Of a stretch of 64,000 nt of DNA, positions 23,847 through 32,467 are shown piece after piece. The translations under genes and the position numbers were made by a program. The notes under the pieces were generated by a model. That model searched no databases. It was not told the DNA's origin and worked only from the letters and a program-made list of their open reading frames with translations. The number at the start of each line of letters is the position of its first letter. Positions within the stretch are counted from its first letter, which is position 1. Origin of the DNA: Salipaludibacillus keqinensis (GTDB lineage: Bacteria > Bacillota > Bacilli > Bacillales > Salisediminibacteriaceae); the NCBI RefSeq assembly GCF_003226325.1, contig NZ_PDOD01000001.1, positions 248,001 to 312,000 of the forward strand, read 5' to 3'.

Positions 23847-24680
23847 ATGAAGCAAGTTTATGGAGTCATTGGTCATCCTATTAGTCATAGTCTTTCTCCA
23901 TTGATGCATCAAGCTGCGTTTAATGAATTGAATATTGACGCTTCTTATTTAGCTTTTGACGTTCATGAAAATCGGTTAAAGGAAGCCATGGACGGAGTTA
24001 GGGGACTAGGCATCAGTGGTCTGAATGTAACAATCCCACACAAAGTTAACGTGATGGAATATTTAGATAACATAGATCCTTTGGCACAACGAATCGGAGC
24101 GGTTAACACGGTCGTGAATCGTGACGGGAAGTTGACTGGATATAATACTGACGGTGAAGGATATATTCAAGCCTTGTTACCGGTATTGCCGAAGACGTTA
24201 AATAAGATGAGAGTTCTCATTTTAGGAGCGGGTGGAGCGGCTAAAGGCGTAGCCATGACGTTGGGAATGACCGGAGCAAAAGAACTATACATCGCTAATC
24301 GAACCATTCAAAGAGCTGAGCAATTAGCTGAAGAATGCTCGTCTTTAACAAATGCAGCTGCCATATCCATTCAATTGGCTCAGGCCCGATTAACTGAATT
24401 TGATTTAATCGTTAATACGACGTCGATCGGCATGACTCCCCATGTTGATCAGATGCCTCTTTCACTTGAGATGATTGCTAGAGGAGTCGTAGTTAGTGAC
24501 TTAATCTACACGCCATCTAAAACAAGATGGCTTAGAGAAGCAGAGCGTAAAGGAGCGACGATTCAAAATGGTCTTGGCATGTTTATTAACCAAGGTGCTT
24601 TAGCATTTGAAAAGTGGACCGGTCAAGATGCACCGAGAGAACTAATGAAAAAAACGGTTGTTGAAAATTTAGGAGGATAA
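23847..24680 (+). CDS. aroE: shikimate dehydrogenase
   Basis: A 277-residue NADP-dependent enzyme converting 3-dehydroshikimate to shikimate in aromatic amino acid synthesis. It shows GHPISHSLSPLMHQAAFNE (shikimate binding, about 8-26), NVTIPHK with the catalytic Lys (about 60-66), the nucleotide-binding GAGGAAKGV (about 130-138) and GLGMFINQGALAFEKWTG. AAGGAGGGAG precedes the ATG. It sits in the yqe operon, as in B. subtilis, after a 144-base gap in which I saw no other feature. Confidence 0.95.
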   Translation: MKQVYGVIGHPISHSLSPLMHQAAFNELNIDASYLAFDVHENRLKEAMDGVRGLGISGLNVTIPHKVNVMEYLDNIDPLAQRIGAVNTVVNRDGKLTGYNTDGEGYIQALLPVLPKTLNKMRVLILGAGGAAKGVAMTLGMTGAKELYIANRTIQRAEQLAEECSSLTNAAAISIQLAQARLTEFDLIVNTTSIGMTPHVDQMPLSLEMIARGVVVSDLIYTPSKTRWLREAERKGATIQNGLGMFINQGALAFEKWTGQDAPRELMKKTVVENLGG

Positions 24681-24682
24681 AA

Positions 24683-24973
24683 ATGTTAACAAATAAACAA
24701 AAGCGTTTCTTGCGAGGAGAGGCACATCATATTAAACCTATTTTCCAAGTAGGAAAAGCTGGAGTTAATGAAAATCTAGTCAAGCAAGTAGCTGAAGCAC
24801 TTGAAGCAAGAGAGCTCATCAAAGTAAGTATCTTGCAAAATTGTGATGAAGATCGAGAAGATGTGGCTTTGAGAGTAGCAAAAGGTGCAAAAGCCGAAGT
24901 TGTGCAGGTTATTGGTAAAACGATCATTTTCTATAAAGAATCAAAAGAAAACAAGAAAATCGAACTTCCTTAA
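24683..24973 (+). CDS. yhbY: YhbY-family RNA-binding protein (YqeI)
   Basis: A 96-residue CRM-domain protein, with LTNKQKRFLRGEAHHIKPIF at the start and the loop QVGKAGVNE (about 26-34). YhbY proteins bind pre-50S particles and take part in ribosome assembly. It begins two bases after aroE with GGAGG inside the aroE end. Confidence 0.94.
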   Translation: MLTNKQKRFLRGEAHHIKPIFQVGKAGVNENLVKQVAEALEARELIKVSILQNCDEDREDVALRVAKGAKAEVVQVIGKTIIFYKESKENKKIELP

Positions 24974-25004
24974 AACTGGAACAATCAAATGTGAGGCGTT
25001 ACAA

Positions 25005-25580
25005 ATGAAAAAAGTAGGGTTACTAGGTGGAACATTTGATCCTCCTCATTTAGGCCATTTAATGATGGCTGAGGAGGCTAGGCTAAAAACAGAGTTAGAT
25101 GAAATCTGGTGGATGCCCAATCGCATCCCACCACATAAGCAACTTTCTTCAAATACTACTGAAAACCAAAGGGTCACTCTTGTTTCGAAAATGGTTGATT
25201 TACATCCATCTTATAAGCTCAGCAAGGTAGAAATGGAACGATCCGGGCCCTCATATACGGTAGATACAATAAAAAAGTTACAAAATGACCACCCTGATGT
25301 ACAATTTTCTTTTATCATGGGTGGAGATAGCTTAAAACATTTTTCAATGTGGGACAGAAGTGACGAATTGCAAAAGATGCTGCCATTTATAGTACTCATT
25401 CGTCCAGGTTTTGCTATCCCTGAAGCTACTAAATTTCTCGATTTAACAATATTAGATGAAATCAGCTTGGAATTATCCTCCAGTTATATCAGGGAAAAAG
25501 TGAAGAACAATTCTTTAAATCAGTTTTTATTAATAAAAGAGGTTTATGAGTATATAAGGGAGAATCGTTTATATGAATGA
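25005..25580 (+). CDS. nadD: nicotinate-nucleotide adenylyltransferase
   Basis: A 191-residue nucleotidyltransferase joining nicotinate mononucleotide and ATP to deamido-NAD. GGTFDPPHLGHLMMAEEA (about 8-25) has the HxGH motif, and SSSYIREKV near the C-terminus is the ATP-binding ISSTxIR motif. The start at 25005 has GAGG upstream and gives the normal length; the longer open frame lacks similarity. It overlaps yqeK by eight bases. Confidence 0.95.
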   Translation: MKKVGLLGGTFDPPHLGHLMMAEEARLKTELDEIWWMPNRIPPHKQLSSNTTENQRVTLVSKMVDLHPSYKLSKVEMERSGPSYTVDTIKKLQNDHPDVQFSFIMGGDSLKHFSMWDRSDELQKMLPFIVLIRPGFAIPEATKFLDLTILDEISLELSSSYIREKVKNNSLNQFLLIKEVYEYIRENRLYE

Positions 25581-26133
25581 AAAAAAAGCTTTTGAAACGG
25601 TTCGCCATTCTTTGAAACCCCGTCGATTTGAGCACACGGAGAGAGTCGTGGAACAAGCAACGAAGCTGGCTGAGAAATATGGCGGTGATTTTAAAAAAAT
25701 TCGCATGGCAGCCATTTTACACGATTATGCAAAATACCGACCGACGGAGGAAATGAGACAAAAAGTAATGAAAAATTCAACCCTTCCTATGCGGCTTTTA
25801 GATTATGGAGACGAGTTATTACATTCTTTCGTAGGTGCAGTATACGTAAAGGAAGAATTAGACATAAAAGATGAAGTCATATTATCTGCAATTCGCTACC
25901 ACACGACAGGAAGGGCCGGCATGACATTGGAAGAAAAAATTGTCTTTTTAGCCGATTATATTGAACCGGGTCGAACGTTTCCAGAAGCTGCTGAAGCCCG
26001 CAAATTGGCAGAAGATGATCTTGACCTTGCATGTTTAGCATCACTAAAGAACACGATCATTCATTTAAGTAATAAATCCCTGGCGATTTATCCAGATACA
26101 TTTGAAGCTTATAATGATTTCGTTAATAAATGA
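25573..26133 (+). CDS. yqeK: HD-domain hydrolase YqeK
   Basis: A 186-residue HD-domain protein. Metal ligands are visible in RFEHTERVVEQA (about 17-28), ILHDYAKY (HD, about 47-54) and SAIRYHTTGRAGMT (about 110-123). YqeK-family enzymes have been characterised as symmetric diadenosine tetraphosphate hydrolases. The gene is coupled to nadD by overlap, as in most Bacillales. Confidence 0.93.
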   Translation: MNEKKAFETVRHSLKPRRFEHTERVVEQATKLAEKYGGDFKKIRMAAILHDYAKYRPTEEMRQKVMKNSTLPMRLLDYGDELLHSFVGAVYVKEELDIKDEVILSAIRYHTTGRAGMTLEEKIVFLADYIEPGRTFPEAAEARKLAEDDLDLACLASLKNTIIHLSNKSLAIYPDTFEAYNDFVNK

Positions 26134-26158
26134 AAATTAATTGGAGGAAATGTAAAAC

Positions 26159-26515
26159 ATGGAACCTAAAGAAAAGTTGGACTTAGCAGTTCGTGCTGCT
26201 GATGATAAGAATGCTCACCAAATAACTACACTAGATATGAGAGGTGTCTCATTGGTTGCCGATTATTTTGTTATTTGTCATGGTAATTCAGAGACACAAG
26301 TAGAGGCGATTGCAAGAGAAGTGAAAGACAGAGCTTCTCTTGCAGGTTTAGATTTAAAGAGATTGGAAGGAATTGAACATTCTCGCTGGGTGCTAATCGA
26401 CCTTAATGATGTCATTGTCCACGTGTTTCATAAAGATGACCGAAACTACTATAACTTAGAAAAGCTTTGGGGCGATGCGCCAACGTTAGATGTAGAAGAG
26501 ATTTTACAAGCATAG
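26159..26515 (+). CDS. rsfS: ribosomal silencing factor RsfS (YqeL)
   Basis: A 118-residue DUF143-family protein. It binds uL14 on the 50S subunit and blocks joining with 30S in starved cells. Landmarks are LDMRGVSLVADYFVICHGNS (about 22-41) and DLNDVIVHVFHKDDRNYYNL. GGAGG precedes the ATG. Confidence 0.95.
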   Translation: MEPKEKLDLAVRAADDKNAHQITTLDMRGVSLVADYFVICHGNSETQVEAIAREVKDRASLAGLDLKRLEGIEHSRWVLIDLNDVIVHVFHKDDRNYYNLEKLWGDAPTLDVEEILQA

Positions 26516-26530
26516 AAAGAGAGTGATAAT

Positions 26531-27262
26531 ATGACCCATGATCACTTTGCTTCCCTATATGACGTACTTATGGAAGATGCTCCGTACGACTCATGGTTGG
26601 AATATGCTGAAAAGTATGTTCATAAGGAAGGGAGTATTTTGGACTTAGCTTGTGGTACAGGTACCTTGACGATGATGCTCGCTAATCGAGGCTATGAAGT
26701 GACAGGAGTAGATGTTTCTCAAGATATGCTGACAGTAGCAGAGCGAAAGGCTAGAAAGTCGAATGCCGACGTTCGTTTTATTTTACAAGATATGCGTGAG
26801 TTGGAGGGGTTTAACCAATTAGACGGGGTCACTATTTTTTGCGATGGTTTGAATTACCTCACAAAAGAGGAAGAGGTAATTCAAACCTTCCGACGGATTG
26901 CTTCATCTCTTAAACCTGGTGGTGTTTTGCTGTTTGATGTTCATTCCCCTTTTAAAATGGAACATATCTTTGATCACCAACTTTATGGAGAAAACAGTGA
27001 ATCGCTCTCATACATGTGGTTTTGTGAACCTAATAAGGAATCACTGAGTGTTCATCATTCGTTGACGTTTTTCATAAAAAAAGACGAAGACCTCTATGAA
27101 AGGATGGATGAAGAACAGTTTCAACGAACGTTTCTTCCTAGTACGTATCACCAATGGCTAGAAGAAGCAGGATTTCATCGTATTTCTATATCGGCTGACT
27201 TCGGAAACAAAGAATTGGAAGAAGAGGACGATAGAATTTTTTTCAAAGCGGTAAAAAAATAG
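26531..27262 (+). CDS. yqeM: class I SAM-dependent methyltransferase YqeM
   Basis: A 243-residue Rossmann-fold methyltransferase. SAM-binding motif I is ILDLACGTGTLTMMLANRGY (about 36-55), followed by the acidic VTGVDVS. The target is unknown. It ends the yqeG-yqeM operon before a strong terminator. Confidence 0.92.
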   Translation: MTHDHFASLYDVLMEDAPYDSWLEYAEKYVHKEGSILDLACGTGTLTMMLANRGYEVTGVDVSQDMLTVAERKARKSNADVRFILQDMRELEGFNQLDGVTIFCDGLNYLTKEEEVIQTFRRIASSLKPGGVLLFDVHSPFKMEHIFDHQLYGENSESLSYMWFCEPNKESLSVHHSLTFFIKKDEDLYERMDEEQFQRTFLPSTYHQWLEEAGFHRISISADFGNKELEEEDDRIFFKAVKK

Positions 27263-27288
27263 TTTTCTATCTATGAAAGCTCTTGTAT

Positions 27289-27323
27289 AATAAAGGAAGC
27301 TAGTGAACCTAGCTTCCTTTATT
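27289..27323. terminator. bidirectional terminator overlapping the 3' end of comER
   Basis: A perfect 15-bp stem (AATAAAGGAAGCTAG / CTAGCTTCCTTTATT) with a five-base loop. The comER stop codon (27311-27309) lies in the right arm, so its last codons are part of the hairpin. Confidence 0.8.
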
Positions 27324-28145
27324 ATTTAGTTGCTTTGATATCCCCTGGCGATCCTCCACATATTTCTTTTCTGTTTCTCTAAACAGTTCGTGAAACATCC
27401 ACCCAGTTTCATTTTGAAGCACTTTTAGTCCAACCCCTGTAACTCCTCCGGGCACGGTTACCCTTTTGCGCAGGGTTGCTAAGTCAAAATGCTTTTGCTT
27501 TAACAACTCCCCAAACCCAATTAGCATTGATTCAGCTATAATTGTGGCTGTTTTTTCGTCAATTTTCGTTTCATCTACAGCCCCTTTAATCATTCTTTCA
27601 ATTAGAAAACTAATGAATGCAGGGCCACAGCTTGCAATATCCGAGGCTACCCTTGTGATTGATGGATCAATCGTAACGGGGTTAGATATACTTGAAAATA
27701 GGCTCGTTAATTCATCTCTTAGATCCGAGGAGCACCGATTGCTGTATGTTATTAATGAAGGGCCTTCGAGACTAAGGTTAACAATGCTCGGAATAAAACG
27801 TACTACGGCTTGTTTATTTAAGATTTGTTCAGACTCTTCCACCTGAAGGGGGCTTGTAATAGTTATGACCACTTGATCAGGTCTTAGAAGGTTGGATATG
27901 TCTTTAAGGACATGAACCATTTCCATCGGTTTGGTACAAATGAAAATCCAGTCGGCATGATTAATAACCGAATAGATGTCATGATGGACCACTGTTTTTT
28001 TATGCCTTAGCTGAAGCTGTTTCGCTTTCTCCAAAGTTCGGTTTGTCATATGAATATGCTCAGCCTTGATTTGTCCCCCTTTAATAAAAGCTTCTATAAT
28101 CAAACCCCCCATGCTACCAGTACCGATAAAACCTAATTTTTTCAT
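27309..28145 (-). CDS. comER: ComER, pyrroline-5-carboxylate reductase-like protein
   Basis: A 278-residue ProC-family protein. An N-terminal Rossmann domain has FIGTGSMGGLIIEAFIKGG (about 5-23), and CGPAFISFLIERMIKGAVDE (about 172-191) and TVPGGVTGVGL follow. As in B. subtilis, it is divergent to comEA, with its promoter next to the comE promoter. A direct role in DNA uptake has not been shown; effects on sporulation and biofilm have been reported for Bacillus. Confidence 0.92.
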   Translation of the reverse strand: MKKLGFIGTGSMGGLIIEAFIKGGQIKAEHIHMTNRTLEKAKQLQLRHKKTVVHHDIYSVINHADWIFICTKPMEMVHVLKDISNLLRPDQVVITITSPLQVEESEQILNKQAVVRFIPSIVNLSLEGPSLITYSNRCSSDLRDELTSLFSSISNPVTIDPSITRVASDIASCGPAFISFLIERMIKGAVDETKIDEKTATIIAESMLIGFGELLKQKHFDLATLRKRVTVPGGVTGVGLKVLQNETGWMFHELFRETEKKYVEDRQGISKQLNNKGS

Positions 28146-28171
28146 ATCTTCACTCCTTTTTTCCTGAGCTT

Positions 28172-28210
28172 AAAATACCTTTTGTCATTCAAAAGTTCAC
28201 TTTATATATG
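28172..28210 (+). promoter_or_regulatory. candidate comE promoter with ComK-box-like repeats
   Basis: TTGTCA (28182-28187), 17 bases, then TATATG (28205-28210) form a weak sigma-A promoter. Two imperfect ComK AT-boxes of the AAAA-N5-TTTT type lie at 28172-28184 and 28191-28203, each with one mismatch, separated by six bases, close to the eight-base spacing of one K-box class. The overlap of the boxes with the promoter makes this uncertain. Confidence 0.35.
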
Positions 28211-28253
28211 TATGAAATGAAATGGAATTCATGTTTTTTAAGGAGATGATCTT

Positions 28254-28880
28254 ATGCAATTCATGAAAGAATATGTCCAAGAAAAAGGATTATTTCTCTC
28301 TATAATAGGGGGAGTTTGTTTAATTTCAGTGATTTTTTTCTGGCAGCATACGGGAGAAGTTGAAGAGGCAGATGCAACTGTTTTACCATGGGAGAATGAG
28401 CAACTAACGGATAGGATCAGCCATGAAGAAGAAAAAGAATCAGAGATCATACTCATGGTTGATATTAAAGGCGAAGTGTTCAACCCAGGCGTTTATCATG
28501 TTATGGAAGGCGAGAGAGTTATTGATGTGATTGAAAAAGCAGGTGGATTCAATTCTGAAGCCAATCAGTCGGCTATTAATTTAGCTGAAAGATGTTTTGA
28601 TGAGATGGTTATTTTCGTCCCATCTGAAGGGGATGAAGATGCCCCCTCGGGTTATGATGTCATAGCTAGTGGAGCAAAACATGAGGGAATTTTAATCAAC
28701 CAAGCTGATGCTAATGAATTAACTACCCTTCCAGGCATAGGACCGGCGAAAGCGGACGCAATCATCTCTTTTAGAGAAGAAAATGGACCGTTTCAAACGT
28801 TAGAAGATCTCACTAACGTACCTGGGATTGGTGAAAAGACGTTAGAATCCATTCGGGACCATCTTGTAATTAGAAAGTGA
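28254..28880 (+). CDS. comEA: competence DNA receptor ComEA
   Basis: A 208-residue membrane-anchored protein. One transmembrane helix (about 11-28), an SLBB-like domain (VDIKGEVFNPGVYHVMEGER about 66-85) and a C-terminal helix-hairpin-helix pair (NELTTLPGIGPAKADAIISF and LTNVPGIGEKTLESI). It binds incoming double-stranded DNA outside the membrane. AAGGAG precedes the ATG. Confidence 0.95.
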   Translation: MQFMKEYVQEKGLFLSIIGGVCLISVIFFWQHTGEVEEADATVLPWENEQLTDRISHEEEKESEIILMVDIKGEVFNPGVYHVMEGERVIDVIEKAGGFNSEANQSAINLAERCFDEMVIFVPSEGDEDAPSGYDVIASGAKHEGILINQADANELTTLPGIGPAKADAIISFREENGPFQTLEDLTNVPGIGEKTLESIRDHLVIRK

Positions 28881-28992
28881 GTCCTCTTTGATTCAAATTG
28901 CTCGTTGACGAACAGAAGCGAAGTTGTCAAAATGAACAGAGGAAGAAAGAGAAAGGTAAAAGAAGCTAAATTACTAGGAGGTACTACATATC

Positions 28993-29562
28993 ATGGAAAG
29001 AATATCATGGCACCAATATTTCATGGCACAAAGTCATTTGCTCGCCTTAAGAAGTACGTGTACTAGACTGATGGTGGGTGCGACAATTGTAAGGGATAAA
29101 CGAATCATTGCAGGTGGTTATAACGGCTCTATCTCAGGAGGAAAGCATTGTATAGATGATGGGTGCTATTTAATTGACGACCACTGCGTAAGAACAGTAC
29201 ATGCTGAGATCAATGCGCTTTTGCAATGTGCGAAGTTCGGTGTGCCAACGGAAGGAGCTGAGATTTATGTTACCCATTTTCCGTGTTTGAATTGCTGTAA
29301 ATCACTAATTCAAGCGGGCTTGAAGAAAGTATTTTATGCCCAAGATTATAAAAATCATGAGTTTGCTATTGATTTGTTCCAACAGGCCGGAGTAGAAGTA
29401 AAACAAGTAGAGTTAGAAGAGATGATTTTAGACACTAATAACAAAGAAAAACTAATGTTTACAGCTCAATTGTTATCTAAATTAGAAGCACAAGGCTTGG
29501 AAGGAACTGAAATTGAACAATTAAAAGAAAAAGCAAATCGACTTTATACCGCGACTTCATAA
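28993..29562 (+). CDS. comEB: ComEB, dCMP deaminase family protein
   Basis: A 189-residue zinc-dependent deaminase. Zinc ligands are in TVHAEINALLQCA (about 74-86) and PCLNCCKSL (about 97-105). It would convert dCMP to dUMP. In B. subtilis it lies in the comE operon but is dispensable for uptake; a role in placing ComGA has been proposed there. A 112-base gap separates it from comEA. Confidence 0.93.
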   Translation: MERISWHQYFMAQSHLLALRSTCTRLMVGATIVRDKRIIAGGYNGSISGGKHCIDDGCYLIDDHCVRTVHAEINALLQCAKFGVPTEGAEIYVTHFPCLNCCKSLIQAGLKKVFYAQDYKNHEFAIDLFQQAGVEVKQVELEEMILDTNNKEKLMFTAQLLSKLEAQGLEGTEIEQLKEKANRLYTATS

Positions 29563-29691
29563 TAGCAAGGGAGCCATGATCTTTCTTCTCCCTTTAATGT
29601 TCTCTCATCAACTTCATCTTTAGTAAGGTTTAGTGAATCATGGTCCGTTTAAAACTAGAAAAAGCTTATACATATTTTAAAGGAGGTATTC

Positions 29692-31977
29692 ATGGGATCA
29701 AGGTTATATTGCGCTGCTTTTCTAGCGATAAGTGGTTTGTTATTTGCTTTCAATCATGAGTGGATATGGCCTCTACTATTTCTTGTCGTAGGGTTATTCC
29801 CTCATATTAAAAGTCTCATTTATCACAAATCATGGATAAATATGCTTTCTCACGTACTTATAGGATTCTTATTTTTTCTGTTTGGAAGTTACTTTATCCA
29901 ACAGCATCAAACAATGTTAACTGGATCAGAAACAACGTTTCAAGGGAGTGTAGAAACTCTTCCTAAATTAACTGCTTCTCAAAGGGATTGGTCATTCCAA
30001 TTATTATTAGATAAAGGCGAGAAAATTCAAGTCTTTTACCCATATGATAAAGTAACAGATCAACCCGTAAATCTTTTTGATACGTGCCACTTCAAAGCCT
30101 CTTTAGACCAACCTCCTTCTTCTAAAAACCCTTATTCTTTTGATTATAAACACTACTTATCTACACAAAACATCCATTGGATAGCTCGAATCCCCCCTGG
30201 ATTTTTATATTGTGAACAGGCTAATGATTCTTTATTAGTAAAAATAACCAGCTTACGAGAGCAGGGAATGGATAAACTCGCTCAAAAAAACGATCCTGAA
30301 ACATCTGCATTAATGACAGCCCTTGTGTTTGGAGATCGATCTTTTATGAACGAAGAGAGAGTGGATCAATATCAACAATTAGGTATCCTTCACTTGCTAG
30401 CGGTCTCAGGATTACATGTAGGGTTGATTACTGCTGCTTGTTTTGCTCTGTTGTACCGAATTGGTTTTACGAGAGAGATCTCAAGCCTCATTGTATTTTG
30501 TCTGTTGCCTGTATATATGATCATTGCCGGTGGTGCTCCTTCCGTAATACGTGCATCATTTATGTGTATGATTTTCCTTTTAGTCGTCCGATTCAAATGG
30601 AAAGTAAGGGCGGTCGATGTGGTCGCAGCCATTGCACTATTTTTACTACTTGTTAACCCTCTTTATCTTTATCACCTCGGATTTCAACTTTCTTTTCTAA
30701 CAAGTTTTGCCCTTTTATTATCAAGCTCCTTGTTTCAACGAGTGTCCGCCATACAAGTGATATTGACTGTAACTGGCATTGCTCAATTCGTAACATTGCC
30801 TCTTACCCTGTATCATTTTTATGAACTCTCTTTATTCACCTTACCAATGAATCTGTTCTTTATCCCTTTTATCTCTTTTTGGATCCTCCCGTTAGCTTTC
30901 TTAACTGTTCTTCTTCCTCCTATGTTATCTAATTTGACTTATTGGATCGCTTCGAAGAGTTTAGTATTAGTTGGAGAGCTATTATCATTGGCATCGAGCC
31001 CTTCTTGGAGTGTGTTAACATTTGGACAACCATCGAGCAGAATGATGATGCTAATGGTTGGTTCAGTGATAGCTAGTATGATTTTATTTGAAAAAAAACG
31101 AAAATTACAATCTGGCCTATTGATTTCGTTAGTCTTTTCCCTCCAGTGGCTTTCCCCGTATCTCAACGAAAACGCAACGGTTACGATGCTTGATGTGGGA
31201 CAAGGGGATGCGCACGTGATTGAGTTACCATACAGGAGAGGAGTTTATGTCATTGATACTGGAGGGGTTATTCAATGGGGTGAAAGATTCGAGCAAGACA
31301 TCAGAGAATCGACAGGACCAGGGAAGAATGTCCTCGAACCTTTTTTGAAAGGAAAAGGAATTCGGTCCATTGATCGATTAATTTTGTCTCACGGGCACAT
31401 CGACCATATTGGAGAGACGTGTTATATATCTTCCAAATTTCGTATAAAAAAAGCTCTCTATCCTAAAGGAGAAATGTATCCTGATGAGGCGAAGTCAAGG
31501 ATTCAATGCCTTATAAATGACGGTGTTCCTTTGGTTTTTTCTGAAAAAGGGATGTCATGGCAAGAAGGCGATGATTGGTTTTATGTGCTCCACCCTGAAG
31601 GTCAAGAAGATAAAGAAAATGATCAGTCCATTGTTTTGCTTGCTTCTTTGAATGAAGTTACTTTCTTATTTACCGGGGATCTTGAAGAAGCGGGGGAAAA
31701 GAAGGTGTTAAACAACTTCCCTAACTTGAAAGTAGACGTATTGAAGGTTGCCCATCATGGGAGTAATACATCGACTCATGATCCTTTTATTGGTCAAGTC
31801 ACTCCTGCAATTGGCTTGATTTCTGCAGGCGAAAATAATCGGTTTGGTCACCCTCATATGGAAACTCTTCAGAAATTAGAGAACATGGAAATAGAGGTGT
31901 TCAGAACGGATGAGCAAGGGGCGGTAACGATAGAAGTGAAGAAAAGTGGTGATATAGTCGTAAAGACACAAAAATAA
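29692..31977 (+). CDS. comEC: DNA internalisation channel ComEC/Rec2
   Basis: A 761-residue membrane protein, near full length. The N-terminal part has hydrophobic helices and a soluble loop. The competence domain (about 210-480) begins with MTALVFGDRSFM and HLLAVSGLHVGLITAACFAL. A C-terminal metallo-beta-lactamase domain (about 495-755) has LDVGQGDAHVIELP, SHGHIDHIGE (HxHxDH) and VAHHGSN. It takes single-stranded DNA across the membrane. No frameshift or stop is seen, so the comE operon looks intact. Confidence 0.95.
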   Translation: MGSRLYCAAFLAISGLLFAFNHEWIWPLLFLVVGLFPHIKSLIYHKSWINMLSHVLIGFLFFLFGSYFIQQHQTMLTGSETTFQGSVETLPKLTASQRDWSFQLLLDKGEKIQVFYPYDKVTDQPVNLFDTCHFKASLDQPPSSKNPYSFDYKHYLSTQNIHWIARIPPGFLYCEQANDSLLVKITSLREQGMDKLAQKNDPETSALMTALVFGDRSFMNEERVDQYQQLGILHLLAVSGLHVGLITAACFALLYRIGFTREISSLIVFCLLPVYMIIAGGAPSVIRASFMCMIFLLVVRFKWKVRAVDVVAAIALFLLLVNPLYLYHLGFQLSFLTSFALLLSSSLFQRVSAIQVILTVTGIAQFVTLPLTLYHFYELSLFTLPMNLFFIPFISFWILPLAFLTVLLPPMLSNLTYWIASKSLVLVGELLSLASSPSWSVLTFGQPSSRMMMLMVGSVIASMILFEKKRKLQSGLLISLVFSLQWLSPYLNENATVTMLDVGQGDAHVIELPYRRGVYVIDTGGVIQWGERFEQDIRESTGPGKNVLEPFLKGKGIRSIDRLILSHGHIDHIGETCYISSKFRIKKALYPKGEMYPDEAKSRIQCLINDGVPLVFSEKGMSWQEGDDWFYVLHPEGQEDKENDQSIVLLASLNEVTFLFTGDLEEAGEKKVLNNFPNLKVDVLKVAHHGSNTSTHDPFIGQVTPAIGLISAGENNRFGHPHMETLQKLENMEIEVFRTDEQGAVTIEVKKSGDIVVKTQK

Positions 31978-32051
31978 CATTAGTAAAAACACGCAATCTA
32001 TAATGAGAAAGCGTGCTCGTTGAAGTTTATAATTCTGTTGGTGCGGAAAAA

Positions 32052-32183
32052 TTAAATTAAAAGATCAATCACTTGGGCGATAGTGAATATCGTTGCAAAA
32101 AAGCCAAATACAACAACGAACCCTACGGCGCTGTCAATAAAGTCGTTTCGTTTTGTTTGAACCTCTTTTTCAAATTCGTTCAT
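32052..32183 (-). CDS. yqzM: small membrane protein YqzM
   Basis: A 43-residue protein, starting MNEFEKEVQTKRNDFIDSAV and ending with a hydrophobic helix of about 20 residues. It matches YqzM of B. subtilis in start sequence, size and position between comEC and holA on the opposite strand. AGGAGGG lies upstream of the ATG at 32183. Function unknown. It ends 74 bases from comEC. Confidence 0.85.
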   Translation of the reverse strand: MNEFEKEVQTKRNDFIDSAVGFVVVFGFFATIFTIAQVIDLLI

Positions 32184-32467
32184 TTTATATCCCTCCTGTC
32201 ACATTATTAGTATAAGACATTCCTAAAAAAAAATCCACATTTGATATTGAAGTATTTCCTTTAGTTGTCACCTATAGAAAGCAGGTGCATAGGATAAGAT
32301 ATCAATACAAACTGATTCTTATTTGATTATCGTCACCGGGTAAGATCCTAGGTACTTAACTGGAGACGTTTATCATAAATGGGGAGTGGTATTATGCCAT
32401 TTCCCTTTTTCCTTTATAATTATACATATGGTAAAATACATAGACCACGTTTGAAGGAGAGAGAACC
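32184..32467. other. intergenic region between yqzM and holA
   Basis: A 284-base stretch with no gene that I can support. It should carry the divergent promoters of yqzM and holA. It also contains CACCT...AGGTG (about 32262-32286) and a terminator-like hairpin at 32381-32410. No named riboswitch or RNA was recognised. Confidence 0.5.
32381..32410 (+). terminator. terminator-like hairpin upstream of holA
   Basis: GGGGAGTGG (32381-32389) pairs over nine positions with CCATTTCCC (32397-32405), counting two G-T pairs, with a seven-base loop and five T after it. No gene ends just before it on the plus strand except comEC, 400 bases upstream, so it may end a leader or small transcript. Confidence 0.45.
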
